A stretch of 64,000 nt of DNA from Fomitopsis serialis (Eukaryota > Basidiomycota > Agaricomycetes > Polyporales > Fomitopsidaceae). The position numbers were made by a program, and so were the translations under genes. The stretch is taken from NCBI RefSeq assembly GCF_022376445.1, contig NW_025954963.1:248001-312000 (forward strand), written 5' to 3'. The notes below the pieces were generated by a model. It was not told where the DNA came from and did not search any database. It saw only the letters and a list, made by a program, of their open reading frames with translations. Of this stretch, positions 47,380 to 59,639 are shown piece by piece (position 1 is the first letter of the stretch; each line of letters opens with the position of its first letter).

Positions 47380-49538
47380 TCAGAGAGGGCAGCATCTGCT
47401 TGATGTCATTTCAGTTCCGAGGAGCCGTCGTCTTATACGGGGTCGGCAGATTGCGATGACTGGAGTGACTGTTGCGGTTGTCAGCGCGATGGCACACATG
47501 ATGTGAAATGACACGCACGTAGTCTTTATGGATTGACACCTCTCTGTGCACGCCAACCTCAATAGCCTGTGGAGCGTGAGACTAGAAAGGATGCGGGCGC
47601 GTACAACACGTACCGTTCCCGTTTCAGCATCATGTTGGGACGCAAGCCGGGTCGCCTTATCGAGCATGAGGAACGTGGGCACCGTGGCGTGCTCGCCATC
47701 GGTGCCGCGGCCACGGACAACCCTGCGAGTATTCAGCCTACCACGCAGGAAACAGTGTTAGGGTCGAGCAGGATATTGAGCAAGGCGGGAGGACACACGT
47801 TGCCAGGAAGGAATTGGCGTACACTGGTAAAGGATAGGTGAGAACAGCAGGATGTGGGATACTAGCAATACATACACTTGCTCAGGACGAAGTAGAAGCC
47901 CATGAAGATGAAGTTTTCGGGCATGATGTCGTACTATGGCAGTGCGTCAGTGTCCACTATGATCTTGATCCGAACTTATACACAGAACCACGCACCAAGA
48001 TCACAGTAGTCAGACTGATCGCACTGCACTCAGTCCGTCATTGATGAGGCATTGCATCATGACATCTCAACTGTTGCACGTACCTAGTGAGGAGTCCTGT
48101 GTTCATTGCGTAGAGCGTCAACCTGTTCACGAGTGAATCATCCCTGCAATCGATCGATCAATCATCAGGACACACTACCGCACACATCCATGAGCGGCGT
48201 GTACTGACTTCGAGAATCCTGTGCGCAAGTTCCGTAGGTAGTGGCACAACGTAAGAGCGGTGACTACGTCCGTCGCTACCCCCATTCCGAGCGAGAGGGT
48301 TCCAACGAGCTGGCAACGCAGTTTGAGATTGGTGCGCTCCGAGGTATGCGGCAGTGGGACAAACCTTTAGATCACCGAGTTTGGTGAGCTTGGCGACCTT
48401 GAATCTGAAGGTACCTCGGGTTAAGGTTCCAGAAGCGACATCCCAGGCAATCGTGCTCACGCTTCTGCGGTGTAGACTGGCAACAAAGTAGCACAATTAG
48501 CTCGGGCAGGCAACACGCGCTGTTCTCGTGACTCACCGCATGCCATCGCTAGCCGCACACAAACAGGCGTTTTAGGGCCGTCCTTATCACGCTGCCAAAT
48601 TTGACGGACTTACCGAGCTGACCGAAGGTCAAAAATAGCTTTGAAGCCAAATGCATCAGCGCATGCGGAAATGAATAGTCGGGAAAGTTTACAATTAGGG
48701 TTGTAATCCAGATATTGCAGTTGCTGACTACAGCGAAGTGAGGATCCCGTTGGGAATACGGTGGAGGACGGGCTCACATCTCCAGACACGCATGGCGAAG
48801 CAGCTGCCGTTGCAGACTCAGCGATGAAATTACTAAAGACGTTGCTTCGAGTACTCACGCTTTCACGATCGCTCCCGCCGTCGCCTGGGGAACAATATGA
48901 AGTCCACGCGCTACAGAAAGTATTTTCACTCACGCCTAGTGTGACTTGTAGCTAGGGTGTCTGCATTAGCGAGAACAGCTCGGCACCGCGGGCGGATAAC
49001 TCACAATCAATGTCCTGTCCGTAGAGGGTCAGTACGACTCTAGTGCTCAGAGATACCGACGTACCATTGAACGTGCATTATCAAGACTAGGGGGTTCCCC
49101 CAGTTGCTGAGAGGCAGTCAGTGTACTGGGAGGAGAGAAATATTGACTTGGACTAGGACGTACGTGACCACATAGAAATACACCGCGCATGCGATGAAAA
49201 TCGAGTCGACGACTTCGAGGAGCCTAGATGACGTGTTAGATTGCACGTATAGCTACGCGCACCACGACGCACCATAGCGATGCTACCTGGGACAGAGCGG
49301 AGATTAGTCTGAATAATATGACGGGAAGGGGGCAGGAATCCGCACCAAGGCCTTGTAGAATGGACGGTCTTGGGGATATCGCCGGAAGTACTGGTACATT
49401 TGACTACTGAGTGTGCCAAGTAACCTGCAAGGACATAAGCATGGGTGCGCGGTGAGGCAAGACGCGTGAATACGCACACGCATGAGCACCCAAAGCCAAT
49501 AAAAGCCGCGCCGAAGGTGGTGTTGGTATTGTAGTCCA
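47380..49538 (-). CDS. DUF6534-type seven-helix membrane protein
   Basis: A family expanded in agaricomycetes, with no known function. The start at 49538 gives MDYNTNTTFGAAFIGFGCS, and exons then join as VLLGTLSSQMYQYFRRYPQD, RPFYKALVASLWLLEVVDSI, FIACAVYFYVVT and NWGNPLVLIMHVQW. Near the end are DDSLVNRLTLYAMNTGLLT, PENFIFMGFYFVLSK and LYANSFLATLNTRRVVRGRG, the usual order for the family. Parts from 48160 to 48960 cover two more membrane segments that I could not splice confidently. The tail after NTRR is of uncertain end; the open frame closes at 47380. Likely a plasma-membrane or vacuolar protein. Confidence 0.72.
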
Positions 49539-50084
49539 TGGTCGCGGGGGACAGGCGCGACACAGTGAGGCAAAGGAGTGTAGGAGACCCGGGGGGCGAG
49601 ATGTACCGGACGCTCGTCCGTTTCGAGTCGACAGAGGGGGAGAAGAGGAAAAGAGAGCAGGCGCCAGGCGAGCCACGCTGTCCCCAGGACACGCCGGAAG
49701 ACCGTCGAAGAACCAGTTGAGTTTGATTGAACGACCGAATGCGCCCACCGACTGCCTCCGGCTCTTGGGAGCCTGCCCACTTCCGTTTTGGGCAGACCAC
49801 ATGTATCCCGCCAGGCCGGCCACGATCAATGCATATCGGCTCGCTGATCTGGGCCTGGCTCGATCATGGAGTCCTCAATTAAATGCTCGCGTTCGCTCAC
49901 GTGCCCGCGTCATCATATCATACCGCTGTCGCAGGTATACAAACCTCAGCAGCACAATTCCTACGCATCCTCTTCCTCCTTTACACTCACCAGCACCTCG
50001 TCCGGGGTTGGCAGGGCAAGGGCTAGAAGAAAGCAGTGAAACAGATCGAGTCAGCCCGTTGTTGGCAACAGCAGTACCTAATAA
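49539..50084. promoter_or_regulatory. Interval between the DUF6534 and YEATS genes
   Basis: Holds the promoter of the DUF6534 gene and the 3' UTR of the YEATS gene. No gene is visible. Confidence 0.4.
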
Positions 50085-53000
50085 TCAATTACGGCTACCG
50101 TTGCCGGTAACCACCCCTTCTCCGTCCTCCTGAATGCCCACCCCGAGCCTCGCGAGACAAACCAGAGCAACGCTCTCCGGTAGTCCACGTCCCGCATGTA
50201 TCGTTAGTCCGCGCAATATGTGGGAAGGCGTCAGCAAACGCCTTGCCCCACCCGTGTCGGCCTTTCCACCCTTCCTTCTTGTGCGCTCATGCCGTACAAG
50301 GCTTCGCAGCGCCGATTCGTCGCGCCGAAGCGCGTCCAGTCCACTGCGGACGAGCAGCCGCACCATGCAGCCCGCCACCGCAGAGAGCATTGCGTACGGC
50401 GCCAAGTCGTCCAGGAGCTCCTGGTGCGTTCGGTTGACTGGGACACGCGACACTAGGCCGTCCTCGGTAGAGGGTTCGATCGGTGCCGGCAAATGGGCTA
50501 GACGCCATTGCGTCGCTAATTCCCGAATGGTGGTGAGAAGCCCCGGATGTGCGATGGCGACCAGATCCGTAGAGGCCGGGATTCTGTTCGGCCTCGCATT
50601 CTTGTTCAGGGAGGTCCATAACCCTTCCGATAGACCGTACGGAACTCCGACTGATCCATTGGGACTTGACTGCAACAGTCGCTTCACGTCGAAGAAAGGC
50701 ACACCGCCGGGGGGCGCGTTGAACTCGGTGCAGGCCGCCGTGTCGGTGTACGAGTTCTTCACGTCGTTGGGTACGCCATCCTCCGTCTTAACGCCGAGTG
50801 GGTGGAGATACCGGCGGAGACCACAGAAGCGGCAGTAGGCTTCTGGAACCTGATCTGCCTCGGTCGCCTTCCCTTGCCGGTCGTCGTGTTTGGTAACATC
50901 GCTCCTAATTGCATGACGCGGGAAAAGGCCCTCCTCTTCCAACCAGAAGTACACATTCGCGACATTAAGGGTAGTCGGCGACGCCGGGGAGTCAGCTAAG
51001 GCGGTGTGCTCTCGGTACGCGGCGAGCAGCGCGCGAGCACGACTCATCTGGGGACAAGATGTCAAGACCCCGTCGTACAGGCGGAGAAAGAGTGCAGAAA
51101 CACACTTCGATGGCTTTTCGCCGCCCAGGAACAAGGGTTCGATACTGAGCCCGTGTAGGCACCAATGCGAAGGTTGGTGACGACAGTCTGCGGGAGCGCG
51201 CATCTGATGAAGCCAGTCGAAGTCAATTGTGTGCAATGGGGACCGTATATTTCTCACCTCGCACAGTAATAGGCACGTCCTGCAGTAGCGTTCGTAAGAC
51301 GACGCTGTACCCTGATCATCACCAGCAGCAAAAGCAGGATGCATAAAAGTCGGTTAGGTTCATACGGCCAGGTGCGGGGAGGATGTGGATGTAAACGTAC
51401 CCCGTTCATCACTGTCAGCGCTCTTGTTGATCTTTTCGCCGCCTGCGTATTTGTCACGGTCGTCATCACTCTCGTCCTCGTCTTTCCATGTCAGTTTCCT
51501 GGCATCCTGTCTGACAGGCAAAAGCTGCGTGTTCCGGTCAAGTTCGACATCAAAAACTTGCTCGTCGCCGAGCACGGGATGGCCCAGGTGCAAAGGGTCT
51601 ACCTGAATGACGTAGTAATACACATGAGGATGGCGCTGTGATAAGGAGAAGACATACGCACATCGACCCAATGTTCGACGTCCATGGGCGCATTCGCACT
51701 GCCTGTCCATGTGAGGGTGAGCCGTGCGAGGAATGGCCTATCAGTCGTGTTGGTAACGGCGAAGGGTGGCTCCGTGACCACAATAGGACTGATGAGCGTT
51801 GAAGGGGGTGGGTCGGACAGGCAGGTGACAGTTAGCTTTTCCAAGAACGTCGTGATGTGTACGCTCTGTAGTGAGTTATCGTCAAAGCGCTAGCGAATAG
51901 ATGAGCTTCATATGTTACGCACGTAGGACGGGGACGACACAGCGAGACGCCAACGATGTGTATGTTCAGACTATCCTCGCGACGACGCTCTGATCAGGCT
52001 GTCAGCACATGCTTCGATGTTGTGAGGGGTAGTGTCGCTTACCTGGATGCATCCAGAGACTCGAATCGGCTACTTTGACACGAGCGACGATATGGAATCT
52101 ACTACACGCAATACCCGCCGCAGAACCGCCTGCAACCGGCGTTCGGGTCTGAGGTCGCTCATCGTGATCATGTGGAGCTCGGTAGGCTCTGGAGGAACCT
52201 CATCTAGTTCCGGACGTGCGATGTTGCGGTGGCAGTAGGGTTTTCGCCAGCCCTTGCTTGCGACGAGGCTGCTGGTGAGACCAACGCTATCACCGAGTAT
52301 GTCCAACTCTCGTCAGGGTCATCGTATACATTGACGGCGCGTTTCTTTGGCTCTTACCGAGGAAGATGCAAGAGCAGGGGTGTCCTTGTGGAAGCCCAGT
52401 GTCTTCGTGACCTCCGTGGCATCTGCACTTGCCTCGGGCAGCACCGCTGGCTTGACCACATCTGTCTCCTCGACTACTCTCGGTTGTTCACGTTCATTCC
52501 GGAGTCCTGGCATCCGGACATTGTCACCAGCACCCACCGCGATTTCGAACAAGCGTCTCAGGCTAGGCAGACTGATCCCGCCAAGTTCCGTTCCGTTTGC
52601 GACCACCCACTCGCGCTCCTCCTCCGCGACGATAACAGCGCAGCTCTGCACGCATTCATCGTGGCTGCCGAACTCGCGGCCGTGCCGTATGCGACAATGG
52701 TTGAGTAAGCCCTGCAGGTTCGAGAAGTCGGACCGTGCACAGTCTGTACACGCGAGCTTGGCTATCTCTGGCGGGTCGGTGTTGGTGTTGCGCAGGAATA
52801 ACAGTTTCCTAACGGGCTGTAGCGGAGCTCGGGGGAGGCCCCTGGCGCGGGCGGGGGTAGCGCGAGATGCGTGCTGGGATGTTGCTGGGCCATCAAGGGA
52901 CGTAGATGAAATTAGAGAAACGGGCTTCTCTACAGAGAACACCTCTCTATCGAACAGAGACTTGCTCGGTTCTTCTGCAGCCCTCAGTGCGTCCAGAGCA

Positions 53001-53343
53001 GCTGCCTGGAAATCAGAGACGTCCCATTGCGAGCTACTGCTGGCTTCGTAAGACATCTCAGACATTTTAGGACTCATACCTGGATATTCTTTCTCAAGGG
53101 CTTCCTGCAGCAGCAGCGCCCAGGTCAGCCGTGAATGCACCGTCTCACACAGCCGCTGTCTCAGGCCGAGCTCGACATCCAGTTCTTCCAGTACCAGCTG
53201 CTGCTGTGTTGGGCCACTGTCCTACGTTTCAGTTGTGTGATGTCTGTAGTGTACATGTCGCTGACAACATACGCTGTCCCGCTGGGTATGTCTGCCGTTC
53301 TCCGTCTTTTCTGCGGTCTAGGGTCATCTCGACTTTCATTCAT
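50085..53343 (-). CDS. YEATS2-like chromatin reader with histone-fold C-terminus
   Basis: The start at 53343 gives MNESRDDPRPQKRRRTADIP. The N-terminal helix reads LVLEELDVELGLRQRLCETV and SRLTWALLLQEALE. A cysteine/histidine module follows: LACTDCARSDFSNLQGLLNH then CRIRHGREFGSHDECVQSC. Then KTLGFHKDTPALA, KKRAVNVYDDPDE and LDILGDSVGL lead to the YEATS beta-sandwich (TTFLEKLTVTCLS, FLARLTLTWTGS, VEHWVDLDPLHLGHPVLG, DEQVFDVELDRNTQLLPV). The C-terminal half has YCRFCGLRRYLHPLG and two helices, LDDLAPYAMLSAVAGCMVRL and RLLTPSHILRGL, that look like a histone fold. YEATS domains read acylated histone lysines; YEATS2 in animals belongs to the ATAC acetyltransferase complex. Four one-base breaks are inferred (near 53205, 52368, 52348 and 52310). 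About 1,000 residues. Confidence 0.78.
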
Positions 53344-53644
53344 GACGTATGATGCTTCAATATGTTGAAGAGTAGTCAAGACCGAAACTGTATTGTATGC
53401 GACTTCGAGGATAGCGGGATGCAGCAGAGCAAACGCGAGAGGCTCGGAGCTCAATTTGAGCTCAGTGGAAGCAATGTCGGAATTTGGCAGAGGCCGCAGG
53501 GCGGCGCCAGAGACCGTGACGTTACAGGCGCGATCCGTCATTCACGTGCGGGCGCGTAACGCGGCGTGTCATCGTCACGTCGCCGCGCGACTTGCAGCGC
53601 TGAGCGCGCCTCACATTCCAACGACCTACCATCTACCACACACC
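53344..53644. promoter_or_regulatory. Bidirectional promoter of the YEATS gene and FEN1
   Basis: 301 bases between start codons. It contains a GC-rich patch near 53550-53572 (GCGCGTAACGCGG) with two ACGCG-type cores. In yeasts ACGCGT boxes drive G1/S genes, including the FEN1 homologue RAD27, so cell-cycle control is plausible. Confidence 0.4.
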
Positions 53645-55445
53645 ATGGGTATCAAAGGCCTCACCAGTCTGCTAGTGGAGCATGCTCCCAAAGCCATCAC
53701 AGTAAGCCATCACAACTCTATCCCTCGCCAAATCTCAATTTGGTTGCAGGAGCATGAGATCAAGACCCTGTTCGGGCGCAAGGTCGCAGTCGACGCGTCC
53801 ATGTCTATTTACCAATTCCTCATCGCGGTGCGGCAAAAGGACGGAGAGATGTTGACGAACGATGCGGGCGAGACAACTAGGCGCGTCTGTTCACTCATTC
53901 AAGGGCCGCCGTGCTCACGACTTCTCCGTCCACAGTCACCTCATGGGATTCTTCTACCGTACCATTCGTATGGTAGAGAACGGGATCAAACCTCTCTATG
54001 TATTTGATGGAAAGCCTCCAGAGCTGAAAGCCGGCGTTGTATGTCTTTATCTCGCCCAGGTTGTCCGAGTCCGGCTGACACAAGTCGAAGTTGTCCAAAC
54101 GATTGGCACGCAGGGAAGAGGCAAAGGAGGGGGCGAAGAAGCGAAAGAGACAGGTTCGTCGAATATATCTTTTTATTCACCTTCTGACACAGCCGTGTGT
54201 TACTACGCTTAGGTACTGCCGAGGACGTCGATCGCTTCGCGCGGCGGACAGTAAAGGTCACACGCGAACACAACGAGGAGTGCAGGAGGTTGTTGGGACT
54301 CATGGGTATTCCAATTGTTATAGTTCGTATCTCGCGTCCCCATCCCTCCCACTCACTGACTATGGACCCGTAGGCGCCGTCAGAAGCAGAAGCACAATGT
54401 GCAGAACTGGCTCGTGGCGGAATAGTAAGATCAGGTATCTGCTCACATGCAATGTGCACGCTGAACGTGTTATCCAAGGTGTACGCTGCTGGTTCAGAGG
54501 ACATGGACACCCTTACCTTCAGCGCTCCCGTCCTGCTGCGTCATCTCACCTTCTCCGAGGCGCGGAAAACGCCTATCAGCGAGATCAACCTGGACAAGGC
54601 TCTCGAAGGGCTCGAGATGAACATGTCACAAGTACGTCTACCCCATGTCGCGTTCCCGACAGCTCACCTCGAGTGTAGTTTATAGAGCTATGTATCCTTT
54701 TGGGTTGTGACTACCTCGAACCGATCAAAGGCATCGGCCCCAAGTCCGCGTTGAAGCTGATCAGAGAGCATGGCAACCTAGGAGCTGTCATCGAGCATCT
54801 GAAAGAGAAGTAAGAACTACTCGTGTGGTATAAGTGCAATCATTCACTCACCACTCACATATAGAACAGCTGCAAAGGAAGATACCGCAAAGGACGACGA
54901 TGGCAAGAAGAAGAAAGGAGGCATTGTGATCCCCGAGGAGTGGCCATGGGAACAGGCGAAAAAGTTCTTCGAGCACCCAGACGTGACGCCAGCGAAAGAC
55001 CTCGAGGTACGTGCTCCGTACCGGTGCGTCGTTTGGCACTAACATTCCCTAGGTTGAGTGGAAGAGCCCAGATGTGGAGGGGCTTGTGCAATTCCTGGTG
55101 AATGAGAAGGGGTTCAAGTATGTCCATCATTTGACTATCAGCGACGCATCCAGTTCATTATTTGTTTCAATTATCCAGTGAGGACCGCGTTCGCAAGGGA
55201 GCTGAGAAGTTGTCAAAATTCTTGAATGCGAAGCAACAAGGGCGACTCGATGGGTTCTTCACTGCTAAGCCTAAGACATCACCTAAGAAGGGCAAGGACG
55301 AGGAGAAAGGCAAAAAGGGAACGAAGCGAAAGGTCCGTGTGTTTGGCCATTCAGGAACAAGGCATCTTATATGCACTTCCTGTAGGCCGACGACAAAGAC
55401 AAGAAGGTCGCAGGGACAAGCAAGAAGACCAAAACCAAGAAGTAG
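53645..55445 (+). CDS. FEN1: Flap endonuclease 1 (FEN1/Rad27)
   Basis: A nuclease that removes 5' flaps in Okazaki-fragment maturation and base-excision repair. It begins [19 protein letters not shown], with [19 protein letters not shown] carrying the first metal-binding aspartate, then the N region with [20 protein letters not shown] and [14 protein letters not shown]. The arch part includes [16 protein letters not shown]. The I region has [42 protein letters not shown] and IREHG. Near the C-terminus, [12 protein letters not shown] is the PCNA-binding box, followed by a lysine-rich tail. About 450 residues. The intron 53881-53935 has a GC donor (GCGCGT). One base seems missing at the junction near 54212 (before [11 protein letters not shown]). 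The gene is otherwise complete. Confidence 0.94.
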
Positions 55446-55637
55446 ACTGATATTTCCTCATTTCCTATTCCACCTTCTTTATGGCGTTTCGTCGTCTCTG
55501 CTTAGTCGTTCTCATTGTGTTGTCGATGTTACCATGTACCGTAAGTACCTTACAGCTGTATCAATAGACTGGAACCATGAAATCCAATAGTCAGTAAGCG
55601 AGCACACGTTGTATATATATCGACCGTTACGACGAGA

Positions 55638-57729
55638 CTACTTCTTCGTGTTCATCTTCGCCAACGCCTTCCCGCTTCTAACCCTCCCTTTCTTCTTCTC
55701 CCCCTGCTTGCCTACCGCCTTCTTCTCCCCCGGCCGTTTCCGCATCCGCTCCCTCTCCACCCGCGGCTTGGACTTCACGCCCTTCTCCGCGAGTACCTTA
55801 GCTTGCTTTTTCGCTATTCTGCGCGCGACGCGGTCGGATCCGTGGCCTTGACCTTCTTGCGCTCCTCCTTCGGCAAGTGCGAGATTTTGCCGCCCAGGGC
55901 GGGGTTACCCTTCGGTGCCTCGCGTCGGGAGACTGATGAGGGCCGTCGGGATACAGGCGATTTGGTATCCGGCGAAGGTTTTGCGAACTTCGGGAGCACC
56001 TTGGCGCTTCCGGGATCGTCTTGCATCGTTGAACGCGCAGCTTGCGTTTCGCAAATTTAAGCTGACTTTCCTCGAGCGCGAGAACCTCATCTACACATTG
56101 TCGATCCTGAATACCAGTCAGACTTAATGCCTGGGAGTCGATGAGATGCAGACATACCACAAACTGCACATATGCAAAGCCCTTCCCCATCTGTGTGTCC
56201 TTGTCCCTGACGATCCGCACACGCTTCACCCATGCCCGCGGTTTCTTGCGGACACTTTGCTCTCGGATGTCTCGTCCTCTTCATCGCTCTCCTCATCCTC
56301 TTCGCTGCTCTCGCCTTCCTGCTCACCCGGCTGACCCCGTTCAGCGATCACGAGAGTCTCGAAGAATGCTCGCAAATCCTCCTCCTTGCTCGCGAAGTCC
56401 AGGTTGCCGACGAATATCGTCATCTTAGGATCCCCAGCTGGTACACTGTTGCTCGGAGCTTCTTCAGCGTCCCTTCCTACTCTGTCGACTCTGATCGTCC
56501 TCTCCATGAACACGGTGCCATCACATCGCTCCGCTGCAAGCCGAGCAGCTTCATATGGGTCCAGGGTGGGAGCAGGTGGAGGCACGTTCTTCGGCCGGGT
56601 GCCAGTCTCGGGTATAGGGTGTGCGAATACGACGTACGCGTTCACAGCGTCGACGCCGCTGTGCAACTCTTGCTTGATGAACGCCACGCGCTTCTTCTCT
56701 TTAGGTGTGAGGAACTGCTTCTGGGGATCGTCTTCGTCCTCGTTCTTCTTTGCACGCCAAGACGCTGTACGATCACGGTCGTGTTGCCTGCTATCCTTCT
56801 CGTCTTTCGCAGGGGCCTTCCCCTTCCCCTTGCCAGCATCATCGTCCGCGGTAGGGAGCTTTGAGGTGGGTGCGGCGAACGCGACCGAGCGGAACCGCAC
56901 CGATTCGATCTTCGAAGTAGGTACGAGTGTAGTGAAATGTCGCTTGAGCTGCTTTTGCAAAGGCTGCGTTGGCGAGTGGAAGGTCAAACTATGTGTCTAA
57001 CATGCCGCAGTGGTGATGTACGCACCCGAGACTTGACAACCTCAACGGGAACATTTCCTACAAAGACTGTCCTCGCATTGCGGCGTTCCGGCGTCTCGTC
57101 TGATGGGACGAATTTGTGTTTCGACCTGCCGCCATCCTTGCGTTGCTCGCCCTTGCGCAAGGATTCATGGACCAACTTCGACGGGTCGCCTTCATCGTCC
57201 GAGTCGCTAGACTGCTCCTCATTCTCTTCATGCTGTGTCGTCGGTTGTTTTGCGCGTGCAGACTGCTCTGCTCCAGAATCTGTGTCCTCTTCTGGAACAA
57301 CAGTCTTTCGCTTTTCGATGGATTTCTCGCGCTTTACGGCCTAATGGGCTTGCCGGCCTTGCTTTCTTTTCTTGATGCTTTGGCAACAGATTGACAAAGC
57401 GGTACTCAGAATGAATGGTGTACTCACATTTTCCTGTTCCCTCCGTGACTTCTTATGCACCTTTGGCTCCGGCTGCTCGCTCGTAGCTAGCTTCCGCTTC
57501 TATCACCTCCTGCTGGACTTGGGCGGCACTTGCAACGGGAGCAGCTTTCTGAGCGGCGCTAGAGCTACCTGTTGAAGGGCCTGCCTGTATGTGACGTGAT
57601 CGATAATGTGTACTCGTCGCAACCACTCAGCAGACTTACCGCAGACTGGAAAATGGCGTCGAGACCCTTGTCCACAGGAACCATTTTTTTCCCAGCGGAA
57701 CCGAGGAGGAAGGTGGCCAAGGATGCCAT
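55638..57729 (-). CDS. NOP12: Nop12 nucleolar RNA-binding protein (RBM34 family)
   Basis: Needed in yeast for maturation of the 60S subunit, at 5.8S/25S rRNA. The start at 57729 gives MASLATFLLGSAGKKMVPVD then KGLDAIFQSA. An acidic/lysine-rich region with KRKTVVPEEDTDSGAEQ follows. RRM1 has NARTVFVGNVPVEVVKSR joined across an intron to LKRHFTTL and IESVRFRSVAF, and continues with AYVVFAHP. RRM2 has MTIFVGNLDFASKEEDLRAF, an acidic insert (EEDEESDEEDE), VKRVRIVRDKDTQMGKGFAY and LKFAKRKLRVQRCK. The basic tail changes frame by one base near 55840 and then reads SDRVARRIAKKQAKVLAEKG to AKMNTKK with the stop at 55638. If the break were real the protein would end at 55814. About 620 residues. Confidence 0.88.
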
Positions 57730-58183
57730 TGACAAGACCTCGGATAGCAAATTTGGGGCAAGTATTGTCAAAGTCGAGCGTGAATGGATGAACGAATGCC
57801 TCGAGAGCCTCGAGACCAAGCGAGCAATGATTGAATTGCATGCACATTGCAGAAGATGAATTGAACACGTGACTTGACGATCGCGGCTGTGACGCTCATC
57901 CCAAGCAAATCCCAAGTTCCCAACCGCATCCCAACTTTCGATGGCCCAGCTCCTCCAGCCAGGCTCGAGCCCTCGAATCTTGTCAGCTGTGTGCACAGAA
58001 TAGTGACTTGCTCAAGATAATTCAAGCCAATCAACAGCCTGCGCTCCAGCTAGCTACATGTTCCAATCCCCCCGACCTATTGTATCGACGTTGCCTAGAT
58101 CGTCCTTCGCTCCTCCCCCGTTACAATTTCACCGATACTCGAAGGCCCGGATCTCGAATGTTCCTATTGAAGTATTGGCTCGA
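57730..58183. other. Interval between Nop12 and the reductase array
   Basis: About 450 bases holding the Nop12 promoter and the 3' UTR of reductase copy A. No gene is visible. Confidence 0.4.
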
Positions 58184-59274
58184 TCAACGGATGAAATCTG
58201 ACGAAACTGTCGCAGACCCAGCCGTTGCTTTCCACGCATTATAATAGATCTCCAGGTGGTCGACCAATCCGGCCTTACGCGGCTGCCATCCCAGAAGACT
58301 ACGAGCGAGGTACGGACGGAGTAGTAGCGTCGTGGTGATAGCCTTCTCAAAGACTGGGTACGTTTGATATATGGTCAGTTGCAATCCGGTGAAGAGGCCA
58401 GTTAACGTACGGTTCGTAGGCTGAATGTATTCATAACCCTGGGCACCAGATACCTCCACGAGCTTCTGCAGGACGTCATCAACGCTCTCAGTGAAGTCGT
58501 TTGCCGCGTCGAAGAGCAATCCTCCAACGATGGCTGATTTTTCGGCAGCCAGGCGGTACAACTCTCCGAGATCGTCTTGATGAATGAGTGCGTAGCGACC
58601 TCCCGGCGCGCCAAACCATTTCACCTTCCCTTCATCTGCTGTCTTGAAAAGCATGCCCAGGATGGATGCCGAGCGACCATACAAGAGCGCAGGGCGGATC
58701 ACTATGCCATTCAGCACCGGATTCGTGACCACCTTCTGCTCGAGCGTCGGCCTCCACGCCACGAGGTCCACAGACTGGGTGATCGGCGTTGTGTCACTAA
58801 TGACATCTTTGCGGTTTTCACCATGTACCCACGACCCCGAAGTATAGATGTATGCGAGCTTCGGGGCATGGGGCGGGCGGTACTGCTTGACAGCCTCCGT
58901 GACGGCGGCGAGGAGCTTCTCTGAGAGGACGTTGACCTCGCCGCTTATCGCCTCAATCACCACATCCAGGGTCGCGACCATCGGCAACCAGATGGAGGGG
59001 TTGTCGATGGGTGCGACGATAGGGATGACTGCGACAGCGGTCGGTTTTAGTGCGGACAGGAGCCAGTGGTTGGCTGAGCACTCACTTTCCTCTGCTGCCA
59101 ACGTCCTCACCTTACTGTCCGAGCGCGTTACACCATAGACGATGTGACCGGCGCGCACTAAGGCCTGCGAGATTGGCAACCCAATGAAGCCGGATGCGCT
59201 AGAGGTTCAGTGCTTCAGTATACATCGTCGAGACAGAAGATGGCACTGACTTACCCTATGATGAGGACCTTCAT
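58184..59274 (-). CDS. NAD(P)-binding reductase/epimerase-like protein, copy A
   Basis: The first exon (start 59274) encodes MKVLIIG and is joined over a 60-nt intron to ASGFIGLPISQALVRAGH and IVYGVTRSD, giving the G-x-x-G-x-x-G nucleotide loop of an extended short-chain dehydrogenase. Later parts are YIYTSGSWVHGENRKD, NPVLNGIVIRPALLYGRS, GRYALIHQDDLGELY, LLFDAANDFTESVDDVLQK and a C-terminal DHLEIYYNAWKA. The classical YxxxK pair is not clear, so it may be an atypical family member. The body is one long open frame that includes two introns in frame (57 nt after AAEES near 59040-59100, about 60 nt near 58350-58410); splicing them restores the alignment to copy B. About 295 residues. Intact. 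A TATATAA core lies about 55 bases upstream. Confidence 0.78.
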
Positions 59275-59328
59275 ACTTTTCAGTCGTGAGAGGAAGTCTG
59301 AGCAGGTCTGCAAGGGACCGCGAAGGGC

Positions 59329-59336
59329 TATATAAA
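59329..59336 (-). promoter_or_regulatory. TATA box of reductase copy A
   Basis: TATATAA-like core about 55 bases upstream of the ATG at 59274. Confidence 0.4.
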
Positions 59337-59639
59337 CCCCAGCCTCCTATATCGCTTCTCTTCCCTGAGCATCCTGGTTTGGAACCTCTTACTCATCATC
59401 TCTAATTCCGCAGCTATGTGCGTGAGTCTGATGAACTCAAATCTACTCTGAATGAGCTCCGTATAGACACAGAGGTTCGCACGAATCCGCATAGCTTACT
59501 CATGCCCACAAGGAAATTGTTATCCGTACGGTGTGGCGTCCGCAGACTTCGCGGTGATGATTGCTAATGAAGTTTCGCGCAGACCTCGTCGAGCAGTCGG
59601 AACAGACTCAAAGAACCTCGAAATCAGCATCATATTGAC

